From: Palsa-461 sp963768185
GTDB lineage: Bacteria; Actinomycetota; Acidimicrobiia; Acidimicrobiales; RAAP-2
NCBI GenBank assembly: GCA_963768185.1
Contig: CAVYGS010000004.1
Coordinates: 1,364,001-1,428,000 of the forward strand
Length of the DNA: 64,000 nt
Direction: 5' to 3'
Shown: one piece after another, positions 8,732 through 20,980 of the stretch
How the letters are laid out: each line of letters opens with the position of its first letter
Position numbering within the stretch: position 1 is the first letter of the stretch
Notes under the pieces: generated by a model
Seen by the model: only the letters and a program-made list of their open reading frames with translations
Databases searched by the model: none
What the model was told of the DNA's origin: nothing
Program-made: the position numbers and the translations under genes

Positions 8732-9343
8732 GTGGCCGATCGTGCAGAGAAGGGCCCCATCGTGTGGTTCGCTCGCCACGCCGAGAGCGTGTGGAACGAA
8801 GCTGGGCTGGTCCAGGGTCAGGCCGATGCACCCGGCTTGACCGAGACCGGGGTCGTCCAGGCGCGTGAGCTGGCGATCCGGCTTGCCGGTCGCGGAGCCC
8901 AGGTGGTGGTCACCAGTGACCTCCGGCGGGCCGAGGAAACTGCACGGATCATCGCCGAGGCGCTCGGTGTGCCGCTCGTGACCGAGGCGCTGCTCCGAGA
9001 GCGGGACCTCGGCAGCACCGAGGGTGGCTCGCAGGCACAGTTGGTCGGCCAGCTCAGCGGTCACGACGGCACCACGGTGACCGACGCGGATGCCCGCCCG
9101 ATCGGAGGTGAATCGCTTCGCGACCTCTACGCGAGAGTCGCGCGCTGTCTCGAGGGCTTTGCGAACTCGCCACCGGCCTGGTGCTTCGTTGCGGTGACCC
9201 ATGGCGGCTTCCTGCGGGTGGCAAAGAACCTTTTGGAGGGCCGAGCCGTGGAAGCCATGAGCTGGCCATCGACCCCCAATGCGGTGCTCTGGCGCGTGGA
9301 CCTCTCGTCAGGACGTCTGGAGGAGGTCGGAGGGTCGAGCTGA
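8732..9343 (+). CDS. Histidine phosphatase family protein (phosphoglycerate-mutase-like)
   Basis: A 203-residue protein with the phosphohistidine motif ARHAESVWNEAGLVQGQAD near the N-terminus, a second catalytic His in VTHGGFLRV, and Arg/Glu positions (LLRERDLG) of the branch. Family members remove phosphate from sugars, cofactor precursors such as alpha-ribazole phosphate, or small metabolites by way of a phosphohistidine. The GTG start lies two bases after the acyltransferase stop, so the two are probably co-transcribed. The stop is three bases from the converging SRPBCC gene. The exact substrate cannot be read from the sequence. Confidence 0.85.
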   Translation: MADRAEKGPIVWFARHAESVWNEAGLVQGQADAPGLTETGVVQARELAIRLAGRGAQVVVTSDLRRAEETARIIAEALGVPLVTEALLRERDLGSTEGGSQAQLVGQLSGHDGTTVTDADARPIGGESLRDLYARVARCLEGFANSPPAWCFVAVTHGGFLRVAKNLLEGRAVEAMSWPSTPNAVLWRVDLSSGRLEEVGGSS

Positions 9344-9346
9344 CCG

Positions 9347-9820
9347 CTACTCGGCCGGACCCACCGTGGACTCGACCAGGCGCTTCAGCCGATCGAGGTC
9401 GTCGGCGAGGTCCTGTGTGCGATCGCCGTGCGCCGGCATGACGATCGGGATGCCCCATTCCATGACCTTGGGCATCTTCACGATCCGGAAGGATTCGGTG
9501 ACCTCGCACCCTTCGGCCGTCGCCGCGATGCCGAGGCGCCACTCGACCGAGTCGAGATATGGCCCCGATGGCACCGTTCTCCACACGAGCTCGTTCGGAG
9601 CCTCGGCGCGGACGATCTCGTTCAGCCGGGTCCAGCGGATGCCACCCCGACGGTTATGCCCGCGGAATCTCGCACCGGGGGCGACGTCGGAACCGCCGAC
9701 CCAGACACAGCCGCGGCACTCGCCGCTCCACTCGCCGACCCGCGTGACGTCGGACACCACGGACCAGACCGTCTCGGGGCCAGCTTCGATCACGACGCTG
9801 GCCTGGCACTCTCGGCGCAT
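9347..9820 (-). CDS. SRPBCC family protein (polyketide cyclase/START-like)
   Basis: A 157-residue protein with the helix-grip-fold opening VVIEAGPETVWSVVSDVTRVGEWSGEC, the central GARFRGHNRRGGIRWTRL and the C-terminal long helix. Such proteins bind a hydrophobic ligand in a deep pocket; some are cyclases, many have no known role. The start at 9820 has GGAGG five bases upstream, which rules out the longer reading frame to 9928. It converges with the phosphatase gene and is divergent from the nickel permease. Confidence 0.8.
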   Translation of the reverse strand: MRRECQASVVIEAGPETVWSVVSDVTRVGEWSGECRGCVWVGGSDVAPGARFRGHNRRGGIRWTRLNEIVRAEAPNELVWRTVPSGPYLDSVEWRLGIAATAEGCEVTESFRIVKMPKVMEWGIPIVMPAHGDRTQDLADDLDRLKRLVESTVGPAE

Positions 9821-10049
9821 CGAACCTCCGACGGTCCGGCGGAGCCGTTTTGCCGGCCCGCCGCCTTTTCGGCGCTCACAGTAGGTCGTGGGTGCGATTC
9901 GACCTTCTGCGATTCGAGCACTCGGCAAGGTGCGCTCCGTTGGAGTGGTCGAGCTGGCCGCCGGGGGCGCCCCGACCAGGGCGGGATTCGGGGGCGAGCC
10001 GCGACATCATCCAGACGCGGCCCCCGCTCCGAAGAGCTGTACAGTCGCT

Positions 10050-10068
10050 GTTGCGAGTTCTTCGCAAC
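10050..10068 (+). promoter_or_regulatory. Candidate Nur box overlapping the nickel permease promoter
   Basis: A perfect inverted repeat of 7-base arms, GTTGCGA and TCGCAAC, around a 5-base spacer. It matches the arrangement of the Streptomyces Nur operator (TTGCaa-N5-ttGCAA, recalled from the literature). A TACAGT hexamer at 10040-10045 is a plausible -10, which puts the transcription start inside the palindrome, a typical repressor position. The downstream gene is a nickel transporter and the next gene a Fur-family regulator, so a nickel-responsive feedback loop is a natural inference. Confidence 0.65.
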
Positions 10069-10100
10069 GCGGTCGGTCCCAGAATCGAGGAGGGTCGTTG

Positions 10101-11219
10101 GTGGTCAGTCCCTACGTGAGACTGCGAAGAATCCGTCAGGGGCTCACCCCCAAGGAATGGACGCGGGTCGGCGGGATGGCCCTGACGATCCTTGCGCTCA
10201 ACATCGTGGGCTGGGGCATGCTCTCGGCTGCCCTGAGCGGCCACTACCACATCAACAAGACCCAGCTCTTCGGATGGGGGACCGGCATCCTCGCCTACAC
10301 GCTCGGGATGCGTCACGCGTTCGACGCCGACCACATTGCCGCGATCGACAACACGACGCGCAAGATGATCAACGACGGCAAGCGACCTCTCAGCGTCGGG
10401 TTCTTCTTCTCGCTGGGCCACTCCACGGTGGTCTTCTTGTTGGCGGTGCTTCTCAACTTCGGCATCCGCGGACTTGACCACCAAGTCAAGAGCGGCAGTT
10501 CGGGCCTTCAGCACACGACCAACATCATCGGAACCTCGGTGTCGGGGGCGTTCCTCTACCTGATTGCGGCCCTCAACATCGTCATTTTGATCAGCATCGT
10601 AAAGATCTTCCGCGACATGCGGAGCGGCCGGTACAGCGACGCCGAGCTCGAGGCGCAGCTGGACAACCGAGGATTGATGATGCGGTTCCTTCGGCCTCTT
10701 GCTCGGCGTGTCGACACTCCATGGAAGATGTACCCGATCGGGTTCCTCTTCGGCCTGGGCTTCGACACCGCGACCGAGGTGGCGCTGCTCGTCCTCGCCG
10801 GGACCGCTGTCGTCGGCGGGCTGCCGTTCTACGCCATCCTCTCGCTGCCGATCTTGTTCGCAGCCGGGATGAGCCTGTTCGACACCATGGACGGGTGCTT
10901 CATGAACTTCGCCTACGACTGGGCGTTCGCGAGGCCGGTCCGGAAGGTCTATTACAACCTGACGATCACCGGGCTCTCCGTCTTCGTGGCGTTCTTCATC
11001 GGTTCGATCGAACTGCTGGGCCTCCTCGCCCAGGACACCCACCTGGGTGGCGGGTTTTGGTCCTTCATGGAGAAGTTCAACATCAACACGGCAGGTTTCT
11101 TCATCGTCGGCGTGTTCGTGGTCACCTGGGTCATCGCGCTGGCCGTGTGGCACTTCGGTCACATCGAGGAGAAGTGGGACTCGGGCATGGGACAACCGCC
11201 TCGACCGGCGGTCGAGTAG
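10101..11219 (+). CDS. Nickel/cobalt permease, NiCoT family (HoxN/NixA-type)
   Basis: A 372-residue inner-membrane protein with about eight transmembrane segments. The NiCoT signature RHAFDADHIAAIDNTTRKM lies in the second segment, with LGHSTVVF and LGFDTATEVALL further along; all three are diagnostic for high-affinity Ni2+/Co2+ uptake. GTG 10101 is chosen because GAGGAGGG ends eight bases upstream; a TTG at 10098 is possible. A Nur-box-like palindrome overlaps its promoter. No urease, hydrogenase or Ni-superoxide dismutase gene is in the window, so the nickel enzyme served is elsewhere. Confidence 0.92.
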   Translation: MVSPYVRLRRIRQGLTPKEWTRVGGMALTILALNIVGWGMLSAALSGHYHINKTQLFGWGTGILAYTLGMRHAFDADHIAAIDNTTRKMINDGKRPLSVGFFFSLGHSTVVFLLAVLLNFGIRGLDHQVKSGSSGLQHTTNIIGTSVSGAFLYLIAALNIVILISIVKIFRDMRSGRYSDAELEAQLDNRGLMMRFLRPLARRVDTPWKMYPIGFLFGLGFDTATEVALLVLAGTAVVGGLPFYAILSLPILFAAGMSLFDTMDGCFMNFAYDWAFARPVRKVYYNLTITGLSVFVAFFIGSIELLGLLAQDTHLGGGFWSFMEKFNINTAGFFIVGVFVVTWVIALAVWHFGHIEEKWDSGMGQPPRPAVE

Positions 11220-11263
11220 TTCTCGGCCTTTCGCTTCGAGGGGTCTCGAACGCATATTCGCCG

Positions 11264-11269
11264 TATCCT
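11264..11269 (+). promoter_or_regulatory. Putative leaderless -10 element of the Fur-family gene
   Basis: TATCCT lies seven bases before the GTG start at 11277, the spacing expected when transcription begins at the start codon. There is no Shine-Dalgarno sequence. Presence of its own promoter would let the regulator be expressed apart from the nickel permease, which ends 57 bases upstream. No good -35 is seen. Confidence 0.45.
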
Positions 11270-11276
11270 GGGCCCG

Positions 11277-11765
11277 GTGAGCGGCCGGGCCCAGGAATCC
11301 CACAGCCACGTTGCTGGCTTTGCCTCGGTCGACGAGGTGCTGGAGCTGGTCCGAGCGCGCGGTGGTCGGGCCACGTCGTCTCGCCGGATCCTCCTCGAGG
11401 TGCTCTTTCACTCGAAGGACCACATGACCGTCGAGGCGTTGGCCGAGGCCGTCCAGGCTCGTGCCCCCGACGTGCACATCTCGACCATCTATCGCAACGT
11501 CGAGGACCTCGAGGACCTCGGTGTGGTCGTCCACTCGCACCTCGGGCACGGCCCGGTGACCTATCAGCTCGCCGCGTTGGCGCATGCGCACCTCATCTGC
11601 GAGGACTGCGGGTCCCGGATCGAGGTGTCCGACGATCTCTTCTCGGGGTTGGTCCGGACCGCCAAAGCCAAGCTGGGATTCTCGATCGACCCGCACCACG
11701 TGGCGATCCAGGGCCGGTGCCGGGACTGCGAGGCCAAGCTGGCCGCGTCCCAACACGCGCACTAG
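11277..11765 (+). CDS. Fur-family metalloregulator, probably nickel-responsive (Nur-like)
   Basis: A 162-residue dimeric repressor. The N-terminal winged helix has GGRATSSRRILLEVLF and the recognition region VHISTIYRNVEDLEDLGVV; the C-terminal half has the regulatory His cluster HAHLICEDC and a structural zinc site made of CEDC and CRDC. Family membership is certain. Metal specificity cannot be read directly: the NiCoT neighbour and the TTGCGA-N5-TCGCAA palindrome argue for nickel, while zinc (Zur) remains possible. GTG start, apparently leaderless. Confidence 0.88.
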   Translation: MSGRAQESHSHVAGFASVDEVLELVRARGGRATSSRRILLEVLFHSKDHMTVEALAEAVQARAPDVHISTIYRNVEDLEDLGVVVHSHLGHGPVTYQLAALAHAHLICEDCGSRIEVSDDLFSGLVRTAKAKLGFSIDPHHVAIQGRCRDCEAKLAASQHAH

Positions 11766-11796
11766 TCGGGTTCGGGTAGGCGAATGGGGGGCATCG

Positions 11797-13197
11797 GTGC
11801 GTGCTGAGGCGGTTCGTCGCGCGGTGCAGCTGGCGGGCATCGAGCTCCCAAGCGATCTCGATTTCGAAGTGGTGGGCGAGGAGCCGATCCTTCCCTCACC
11901 CCACCGCCTCGGCGAGGGCGCGGCGGTGGCCCGGCTCTTGACCGGGGTGGGTGCGTCGGAGATGTGGCGAGCCCGCACCGGGACGGGCCAGGCACTCAGC
12001 GTCGACGCTCGCCACGCCGCGGCTGCACTGAGGTCGTACGTGCACCTCCGGCTCCTCGACGCCGCCGATCCCCCCGCCTCGTCCCTTCGGCCCGAACACT
12101 TCATCGTGAGGATCGTGCCCTCCCGCGACGGCCGCTTCATGCAGCTGCACTCGTCGTTCCACGACCGTCCGAGCCTGCTCGAGGAGCTGGGACTGGGTGA
12201 GGACGCGGCGCCCGAGGAGGTCGACGCTGCGGTCTTCGCCCGCGACTCCTACGAGCTGGAGTCGGCGTTCATCGCCCGCAAGATCTGCGGCGGGGTGGTG
12301 ATGTCCAAGGAGGAGTGGGCGGTGCACCCGCAGGGACGGGCCATCGCCGACTGGCCGGCCGTGCGGGTCACCAAGATCGCCGACTCGCCGCCCGAGCCGC
12401 TACCCGAGGGCGAACGGCCGGCCACCGGGATCCGGGTCGTCGACCTGACACGGGTCCTGGCCGGGCCGACGTGCGCGAAGACCCTCGCCGAGCACGGCGC
12501 CGACGTGCTGCACGTCACCGCGGCCCACCTCGACAACGGGGGACTGTTCGACATCGAGACGGGGATCGGGAAGCGACAGGCGCGCCTCGACCTCAATGAC
12601 TCGGCGCAGGCCGAGATCATGCGCGGGCTGCTCGCCGGCGCTGACGTGTTCTCCCAGGGGTACCGGCTCGGCACGCTGGCTCGCCGGGGGTTCGACCCCG
12701 AGACCCTGGCCGCGTTCCGCCCCGGCATCGTGTACGTCTCGGAGAACTGCTACGGGCACGCCGGGCCCTGGAGCGAGCGACCGGGCTTCGAGCAGCTCGG
12801 CCAGGCGGCGACGGGGATGTCCCATCGAGAGGGCACTGCGTCGTCGGAGCGGATCCCGCGCCTCGCACCGGCGGCGGTGAACGACTACTCGACCGGGTAC
12901 CTCGCCGCCTACGGGGCGATGATCGCCCTGGCCCGCCGGGCGACCGAAGGCGGCTCGTGGCACGTGCAGACCTCGCTGTCGCAGGCCGCGATGTGGTACC
13001 AGCGTCTCGGGGACGACAACGACATAGACCACGCCGACCCCGGCGACGTGAGCCAGTTCCTGGGCGTCATGGACACCGAACACTTCGGGCGCCTCCAGTA
13101 CCTGCGGCCGGCGCTCTCCATGTCCGAGACGGCGCCCCGGTGGGACCTTCCGCCGTCGCCGAGCGGTACGCACGAGCCAATCTGGCTGTCCCGCTGA
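11797..13197 (+). CDS. CaiB/BaiF-family CoA-transferase-like protein
   Basis: A 466-residue member of the family III CoA-transferases, which move CoA between carboxylates. The hallmark TGIRVVDLTRVLAGPTCAKT starts only around residue 210; before it comes a region (GEGAAVARLLTGVGASEMWR) that looks like the C-terminal part of the same fold, as in double-length homologues. Around the expected catalytic Asp the sequence is PGFEQLGQAATGM, with Glu at that place, so activity is uncertain. The GTG at 11797 follows a run of six G. It begins 32 bases after the Fur-type gene but has no evident functional link to nickel. Confidence 0.78.
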   Translation: MRAEAVRRAVQLAGIELPSDLDFEVVGEEPILPSPHRLGEGAAVARLLTGVGASEMWRARTGTGQALSVDARHAAAALRSYVHLRLLDAADPPASSLRPEHFIVRIVPSRDGRFMQLHSSFHDRPSLLEELGLGEDAAPEEVDAAVFARDSYELESAFIARKICGGVVMSKEEWAVHPQGRAIADWPAVRVTKIADSPPEPLPEGERPATGIRVVDLTRVLAGPTCAKTLAEHGADVLHVTAAHLDNGGLFDIETGIGKRQARLDLNDSAQAEIMRGLLAGADVFSQGYRLGTLARRGFDPETLAAFRPGIVYVSENCYGHAGPWSERPGFEQLGQAATGMSHREGTASSERIPRLAPAAVNDYSTGYLAAYGAMIALARRATEGGSWHVQTSLSQAAMWYQRLGDDNDIDHADPGDVSQFLGVMDTEHFGRLQYLRPALSMSETAPRWDLPPSPSGTHEPIWLSR

Positions 13198-13253
13198 GCC
13201 GTCGCGGGTCCGTTTTCGGGCTGAGCGCCGGCCTGCCCATGCAGCGCCGGCAG

Positions 13254-13316
13254 CTGAGCGTCACGTCTCGGTGACGTTTCGGTCCTTGTCCGACGCCTGA
13301 GCGTCAGTCCGATGAC
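13254..13316 (+). promoter_or_regulatory. Repeat-rich intergenic region before the glucan operon
   Basis: The 266-base gap 13198-13463 contains CTGAGCGTCA twice (13254-13263 and 13297-13306, 43 bases apart, about four helical turns), the inverted repeat CGTCAC-N6-GTGACG (13259-13276), and GTCA-N6-TGAC (13303-13316). Two copies of GCGCCGGC occur just upstream. The CGTCAC hairpin could end the CaiB transcript, although no long T run follows; the spaced repeats look more like operator sites for the seven-gene operon downstream. No clear -10 box could be assigned. Confidence 0.4.
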
Positions 13317-13463
13317 CGCTCTTGCGGACACCCCGTCTGAGCTGGAACGGTGGGCCTGGGCCGTTTGCTCGCCGCAAGGGTCGGGTACGAAGCCAATGGA
13401 GGAAGGTCGGGTCGCAGTGATCTTTGGCGGCGGCTCGTAGTGCGGGCGCGGCCTGTTCAGCTC

Positions 13464-15526
13464 ATGGAGTCCGTTCGATTGCCGCCCAAGCTCGCCATCC
13501 CGCTCCCGCCGTCGGGGCGCCAGCGGCTCGTGATCGCGGACATCCGGCCGCGGGTCGACGCCGGAGCGTGGCCCCCCAAGGTCGCCGTCGGTGACTGGGT
13601 CCCGATCAAGGCCGATGTGCTCATCAACGGTCCCGATCTCGTGGCCGCCGAGGTTGCCTACGTCCACTACGGCGACCAGCTCTGGACCACGGTGCCGATG
13701 CACGACATCGGGAACGACCGGTGGAGGGCCGAGATCCCCATCACCGAGATCGGCCCCTACCGCTTCGTGGTGCGGTGCCGGCCCGACGCGTTCGAGACCT
13801 GGCGCCGCGACCTCGCCACGCGCCTCGATGCCGGCCAGGACGTTGCGACGGAGCTGCTGATCGGCGCCGCGCTGTTATGGGACGCGGCCGCCCGGGCGAC
13901 CGGACCGGACCGCCGAAAGCTCGCCACGACCGCCGAGCTGTTGCGCGACGCGGACCTCGGCGGCGACGCTCCGACGTCGCGCCGCGGCGCGAAGGTACGA
14001 GAGGCGGCCTCGGTGCGGACGAAGTTGTTCTCCGAGGAGCTCGGGCGGCTCGTCGAGCGCTACCCCGACCCAACCTCGGTCGTCGTGTCGGAGATCCACC
14101 ATCTCTTCGCCGACCCGGAGCGGGCGCGCTTCAGCGCCTGGTACGAGCTGTTCCCCCGCTCGGCCTCGCCCGATCCGCGTCGCCCCGGCACCCTGGCCGA
14201 CGTCGAGCGCCTCGTGCCCTACGTGGCCCGGCTCGGGTTCGACGTCTTGTACCTCGCCCCGATCCATCCGATCGGGCGGACCAACCGCAAGGGCCGCAAC
14301 GGCGCCCGGGAGGCCGGGCCGGGCGACCCCGGGAGCCCGTGGGCGATCGGCGCCGCCGAGGGTGGCCACACGGCCATCCACCCCGAGCTCGGCACGCTCG
14401 AGGACTTCCGCTCGCTCGTTGCTGCGGCCGCGGCCCGTGGCATCGACGTGGCCGTGGACCTGGCGTTCCAGGCCTCGCCCGACCATCCCTGGGTCAGCCA
14501 GCACCCCGAGTGGTTCCGGCGCGACCCCGACGGCCAGATCCGCTACGCCGAGAACCCGCCCAAGAAGTACGAGGACATCTACCCGCTCGACTTCGACTCG
14601 GCCAACTGGCCGGGGCTGTGGGCGGAGCTGCTCGACGTGGCGCGGTTCTGGGTCGACCAGGGGGTCCGGGTCTTCCGCGTCGACAACCCGCACACGAAGC
14701 CCTTCCGGTTCTGGCAGTGGTTCATCGCCTCGCTCAAGGCCGAGCACCCCGAGCTGATCTTCCTGGCCGAGGCCTTCACGCGCCCCAAGGTGATGTACGA
14801 GCTGGCCCGGGCCGGGTTCACCCAGTCCTACACGTACTTCGCCTGGCGGACGGAGAAGTGGGAGATCGAGAGCTACTTCGACGAGCTGACCAAGACGGAG
14901 GTCGCGGAGTACTTCCGACCGAATCTCTGGCCGAACACCCCGGACATCTTGACCGAGACGCTGCAGTCCGGGCACCCCTCGGCCTTCGTGGTGCGCCTGA
15001 TCCTCGCCGCGACCCTGGGCGCGAGCTACGGGATCTACGGACCGGCGTTCGAGCTGCACGAGCACGTGGCGCGCGAGCCGGGATCGGAGGAGTACGCGGG
15101 TTCCGAGAAATACGAGGTCCGGCACTGGGACCTGGCCCGGCCCGACAGCCTGGCCGAGCTGATCGGGCGGGTGAACCAGATCCGTCGGGTGCACCCCGCC
15201 CTTCACCACGACCGGACGCTCACCTTCCACCGGGTCGACAACGAGCAGATCCTGGCCTACTCCAAGCATTCGATCGGGACCGAGCCCGCCGACGCCGTGC
15301 TGGTGGTCGTGAACCTCGACCCGGTCCACACCCAGTCCGGCTGGGTAGAGCTCGACCTCGGGGAGCTCGGCGTGCCGCCAGCCTCGACGTACGTGATGCA
15401 CGACCTGTTGACCGACGCCCGCTATCGCTGGGAGCGGAGCCGCAACTTCGTGATGCTGGACCCCTCGGGGAGCCCGGCACACGTCTTCAGCGTCGAGCCG
15501 GCCGCCGGCGCCGACGGGGCCGCACG

Positions 15527-15530
<4 letters not shown>
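13464..15530 (+). CDS. glgE: Alpha-1,4-glucan:maltose-1-phosphate maltosyltransferase
   Basis: A 688-residue GH13_3 enzyme that extends alpha-1,4-glucan with maltosyl units from maltose-1-phosphate. Order: N-terminal beta domain, S domain (residues roughly 110-210), catalytic barrel starting at SWYELFPRS-type ARFSAWYELFPRS, and C-terminal domain. The nucleophile is Asp407 in FRVDNPHTKPF and the acid/base Glu436 in FLAEAFTRP; their 29-residue spacing equals that of the Streptomyces enzyme. Start ATG 13464 fits the family length. First gene of a seven-gene operon; its stop overlaps the next GTG. Its donor is made by the maltokinase part of the next protein. Confidence 0.95.
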
Positions 15531-18874
<3,344 letters not shown>

Positions 18875-18878
<4 letters not shown>

Positions 18879-20980
18879 GGGCCCAAGGCTTCCCGAAGGA
18901 CCTCGACGCGCTGGCCCGCCTCAACGGGGTGCGGCCCGAGTACCGCGCCTTCGACGGCACCAAGGTGCGGGTGGACGCCGAGACGGTCGCGGCCGTCCTG
19001 GGCGCGCTCGGCGTGCCGGTGGCCGGCTCGGGCGACGCCGCCGGCGTGCTGCGCGAACAGCGGGCCGCCCGGGACCGCCGCGTCCTCGAGCCCGTCCTCG
19101 TCCACCGCGGCGGCGAGGCCTCGGTCGCACTCCGGCTCGCCGAACACGTGGACCCGGCCGGCTGCTCGCTCAGCGTCACCTACGAGGACGGCCGGGTCCG
19201 ACACGAGCGCCTGGGGCACCTGCTGCTCGGTCGGACCGAGGAGCACACACTCCTCCGACTGCCGGCTCCCGACGGCGGGCCGATGCCGCCGGGGTATCAC
19301 GACGTCGAAATCGAGGGACCGGGGTTCGCGGCGCAGGCCTTGCTGATCAGTGCGCCCCGCTGTCCGGAGCCCGAGCGCAGCTGGGGCGTCTACATGCCGC
19401 TGTACGCGCTGCGCACCGACGCCGACTGGGGCGCCGGCAGCTACCCCGACCTGGCCGCGCTCGGCCATTGGACCCGCTCGGTGGGCGGGGCCTTCGTCGC
19501 CGTACTGCCGCTGTACCCGGCGTTCCTGGACGAGCCCTGCGACCCCAGCCCGTACCTGCCGGTGACCCGGCTCGGGTGCAACGAACTCTACGTCGACCCG
19601 ACGTCGCTGCCCGAGCTGGCCGCGGCGCCGGCGGCGCGCCAGGTCCTCGCGTCGGCAGGCTTCCTCGAGCGTGTGCAGGCCGCCCGGCGCTCGCCGGGAG
19701 TTCCCTACGAGGAGCTGTCGCGCTTGCGCCGCGAGGTGATCGGGCCGCTCGCCGACGACCTCGTGCGCACCGGGCGAGGGGAGTCCGAACTCCGGGGCTT
19801 CGCCGAGCGGCGACCCGACATGCTCGGGTACGCGCGGTTCCGGGCGACCGGGGAGCGCCACGGGCGCGACTGGCGCTCGTGGACTGCCGCGGTCTCGGCG
19901 CAGTGCGCGGGGCTCCCCTTGGCGGATCCGGCGGTCCGCTACCACCTGTGTGCCCAGTGGCTCGCGCACCGCCAGCTCGCCGATGTGGCCGCAGTCACCC
20001 CGCTCTACGGCGACCTGCCGGTCGGCGTCCACCCGATGGGCTTCGACCCGTTCTGGGAGCCGGGGGCCTTCGCACCGGCGGCGCACGGAGGCGCCCCTCC
20101 CGACACCTTCTATGCCGACGGACAGGACTGGGCGCTCCCGCCGATGCATCCGACCGGCATCCGCGAGCAGCGTTACCGCCACGTCATTCAGATGCTGCGG
20201 GCGGCCTTCGCGCACGTCACCACGCTGCGGGTGGACCACGTGATGGGGCTGCACCGCCTCTACTGGATCCCCGAGGGGCACGACGCCCGGCACGGGGCCT
20301 ACGTGTCCTATCGCGCCGACGAGCTCCGGGCGCTGGTCGCGCTCGAGGCGCACCGGGCCGGCGCGGTCGTCGTGGGGGAGGACCTCGGGACCGTCGACGA
20401 CTCAGTCCGGGCGGCGATGGCCGAGGACCGGATGCTCCGGACCTGGGTCTTCGAGTTCAAGACCTCGCTGGCCGATCCGCTGGCCGATCCGCCCGCCGAC
20501 TGCATCGCGTCCATCGGCAGCCACGACCTGCCGCGGTTCGCCGCCTTCTACGTGGGCGCCGGACCGGGCGAGCCCAACGTGACCGAGGACCTCGTGGCGG
20601 GATCGCTCGAACCGAGCCGCACACTCGAGCGGGGCCGCTGGCGCGACGCGCTGACGAGGGCCCTCGGGCCGGGGCCGATCCCCGAGGCGCCGCGCCCGGG
20701 GGAGGGCGCGCAGCCTGACGCCGAGCGCGTCGCGTTGGCCGGGTGCCTCGCCCATCTCGCGGCCAGCCCGGCCGCGCTCGTGCTGGTGGACCTCCAGGAC
20801 CTGTGGGGCGAGCTCGAGCAGGACAACCGGCCCGGGACCGGGGTCGAGGCCGGCAACTGGCGGCACCGCAGTGCTCTCGACCTCGACCAGCTGCAAGCCG
20901 ACCCCGGGGTCGCCGCACTGTGCTCGCTCGTGGATGTCCGTCGCGAGCTGCCGGCCGCCACCAAGGCGAGCGTGCCATGA
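18875..20980 (+). CDS. malQ: 4-alpha-glucanotransferase (amylomaltase, GH77)
   Basis: A 701-residue disproportionating enzyme that moves glucan segments between malto-oligosaccharides. The N-terminal region up to about residue 165 is the extension typical of actinobacterial MalQ; the barrel follows from SWGVYMPLYALR. Nucleophile Asp lies in LRVDHVMGLHRLYWIPEG, the acid/base Glu in VVGEDLGTV, the third Asp in IGSHDLPRFA. GTG start overlaps the maltokinase stop by four bases. In this operon it can recycle short chains released by GlgX or left by TreYZ. Confidence 0.92.

Noticed and set aside
9876..12140. A 754-residue minus-strand open frame across the nickel permease and Fur genes
   Set aside because: Composition is typical of an antisense frame, and it crosses three well-supported plus-strand genes and their promoters.
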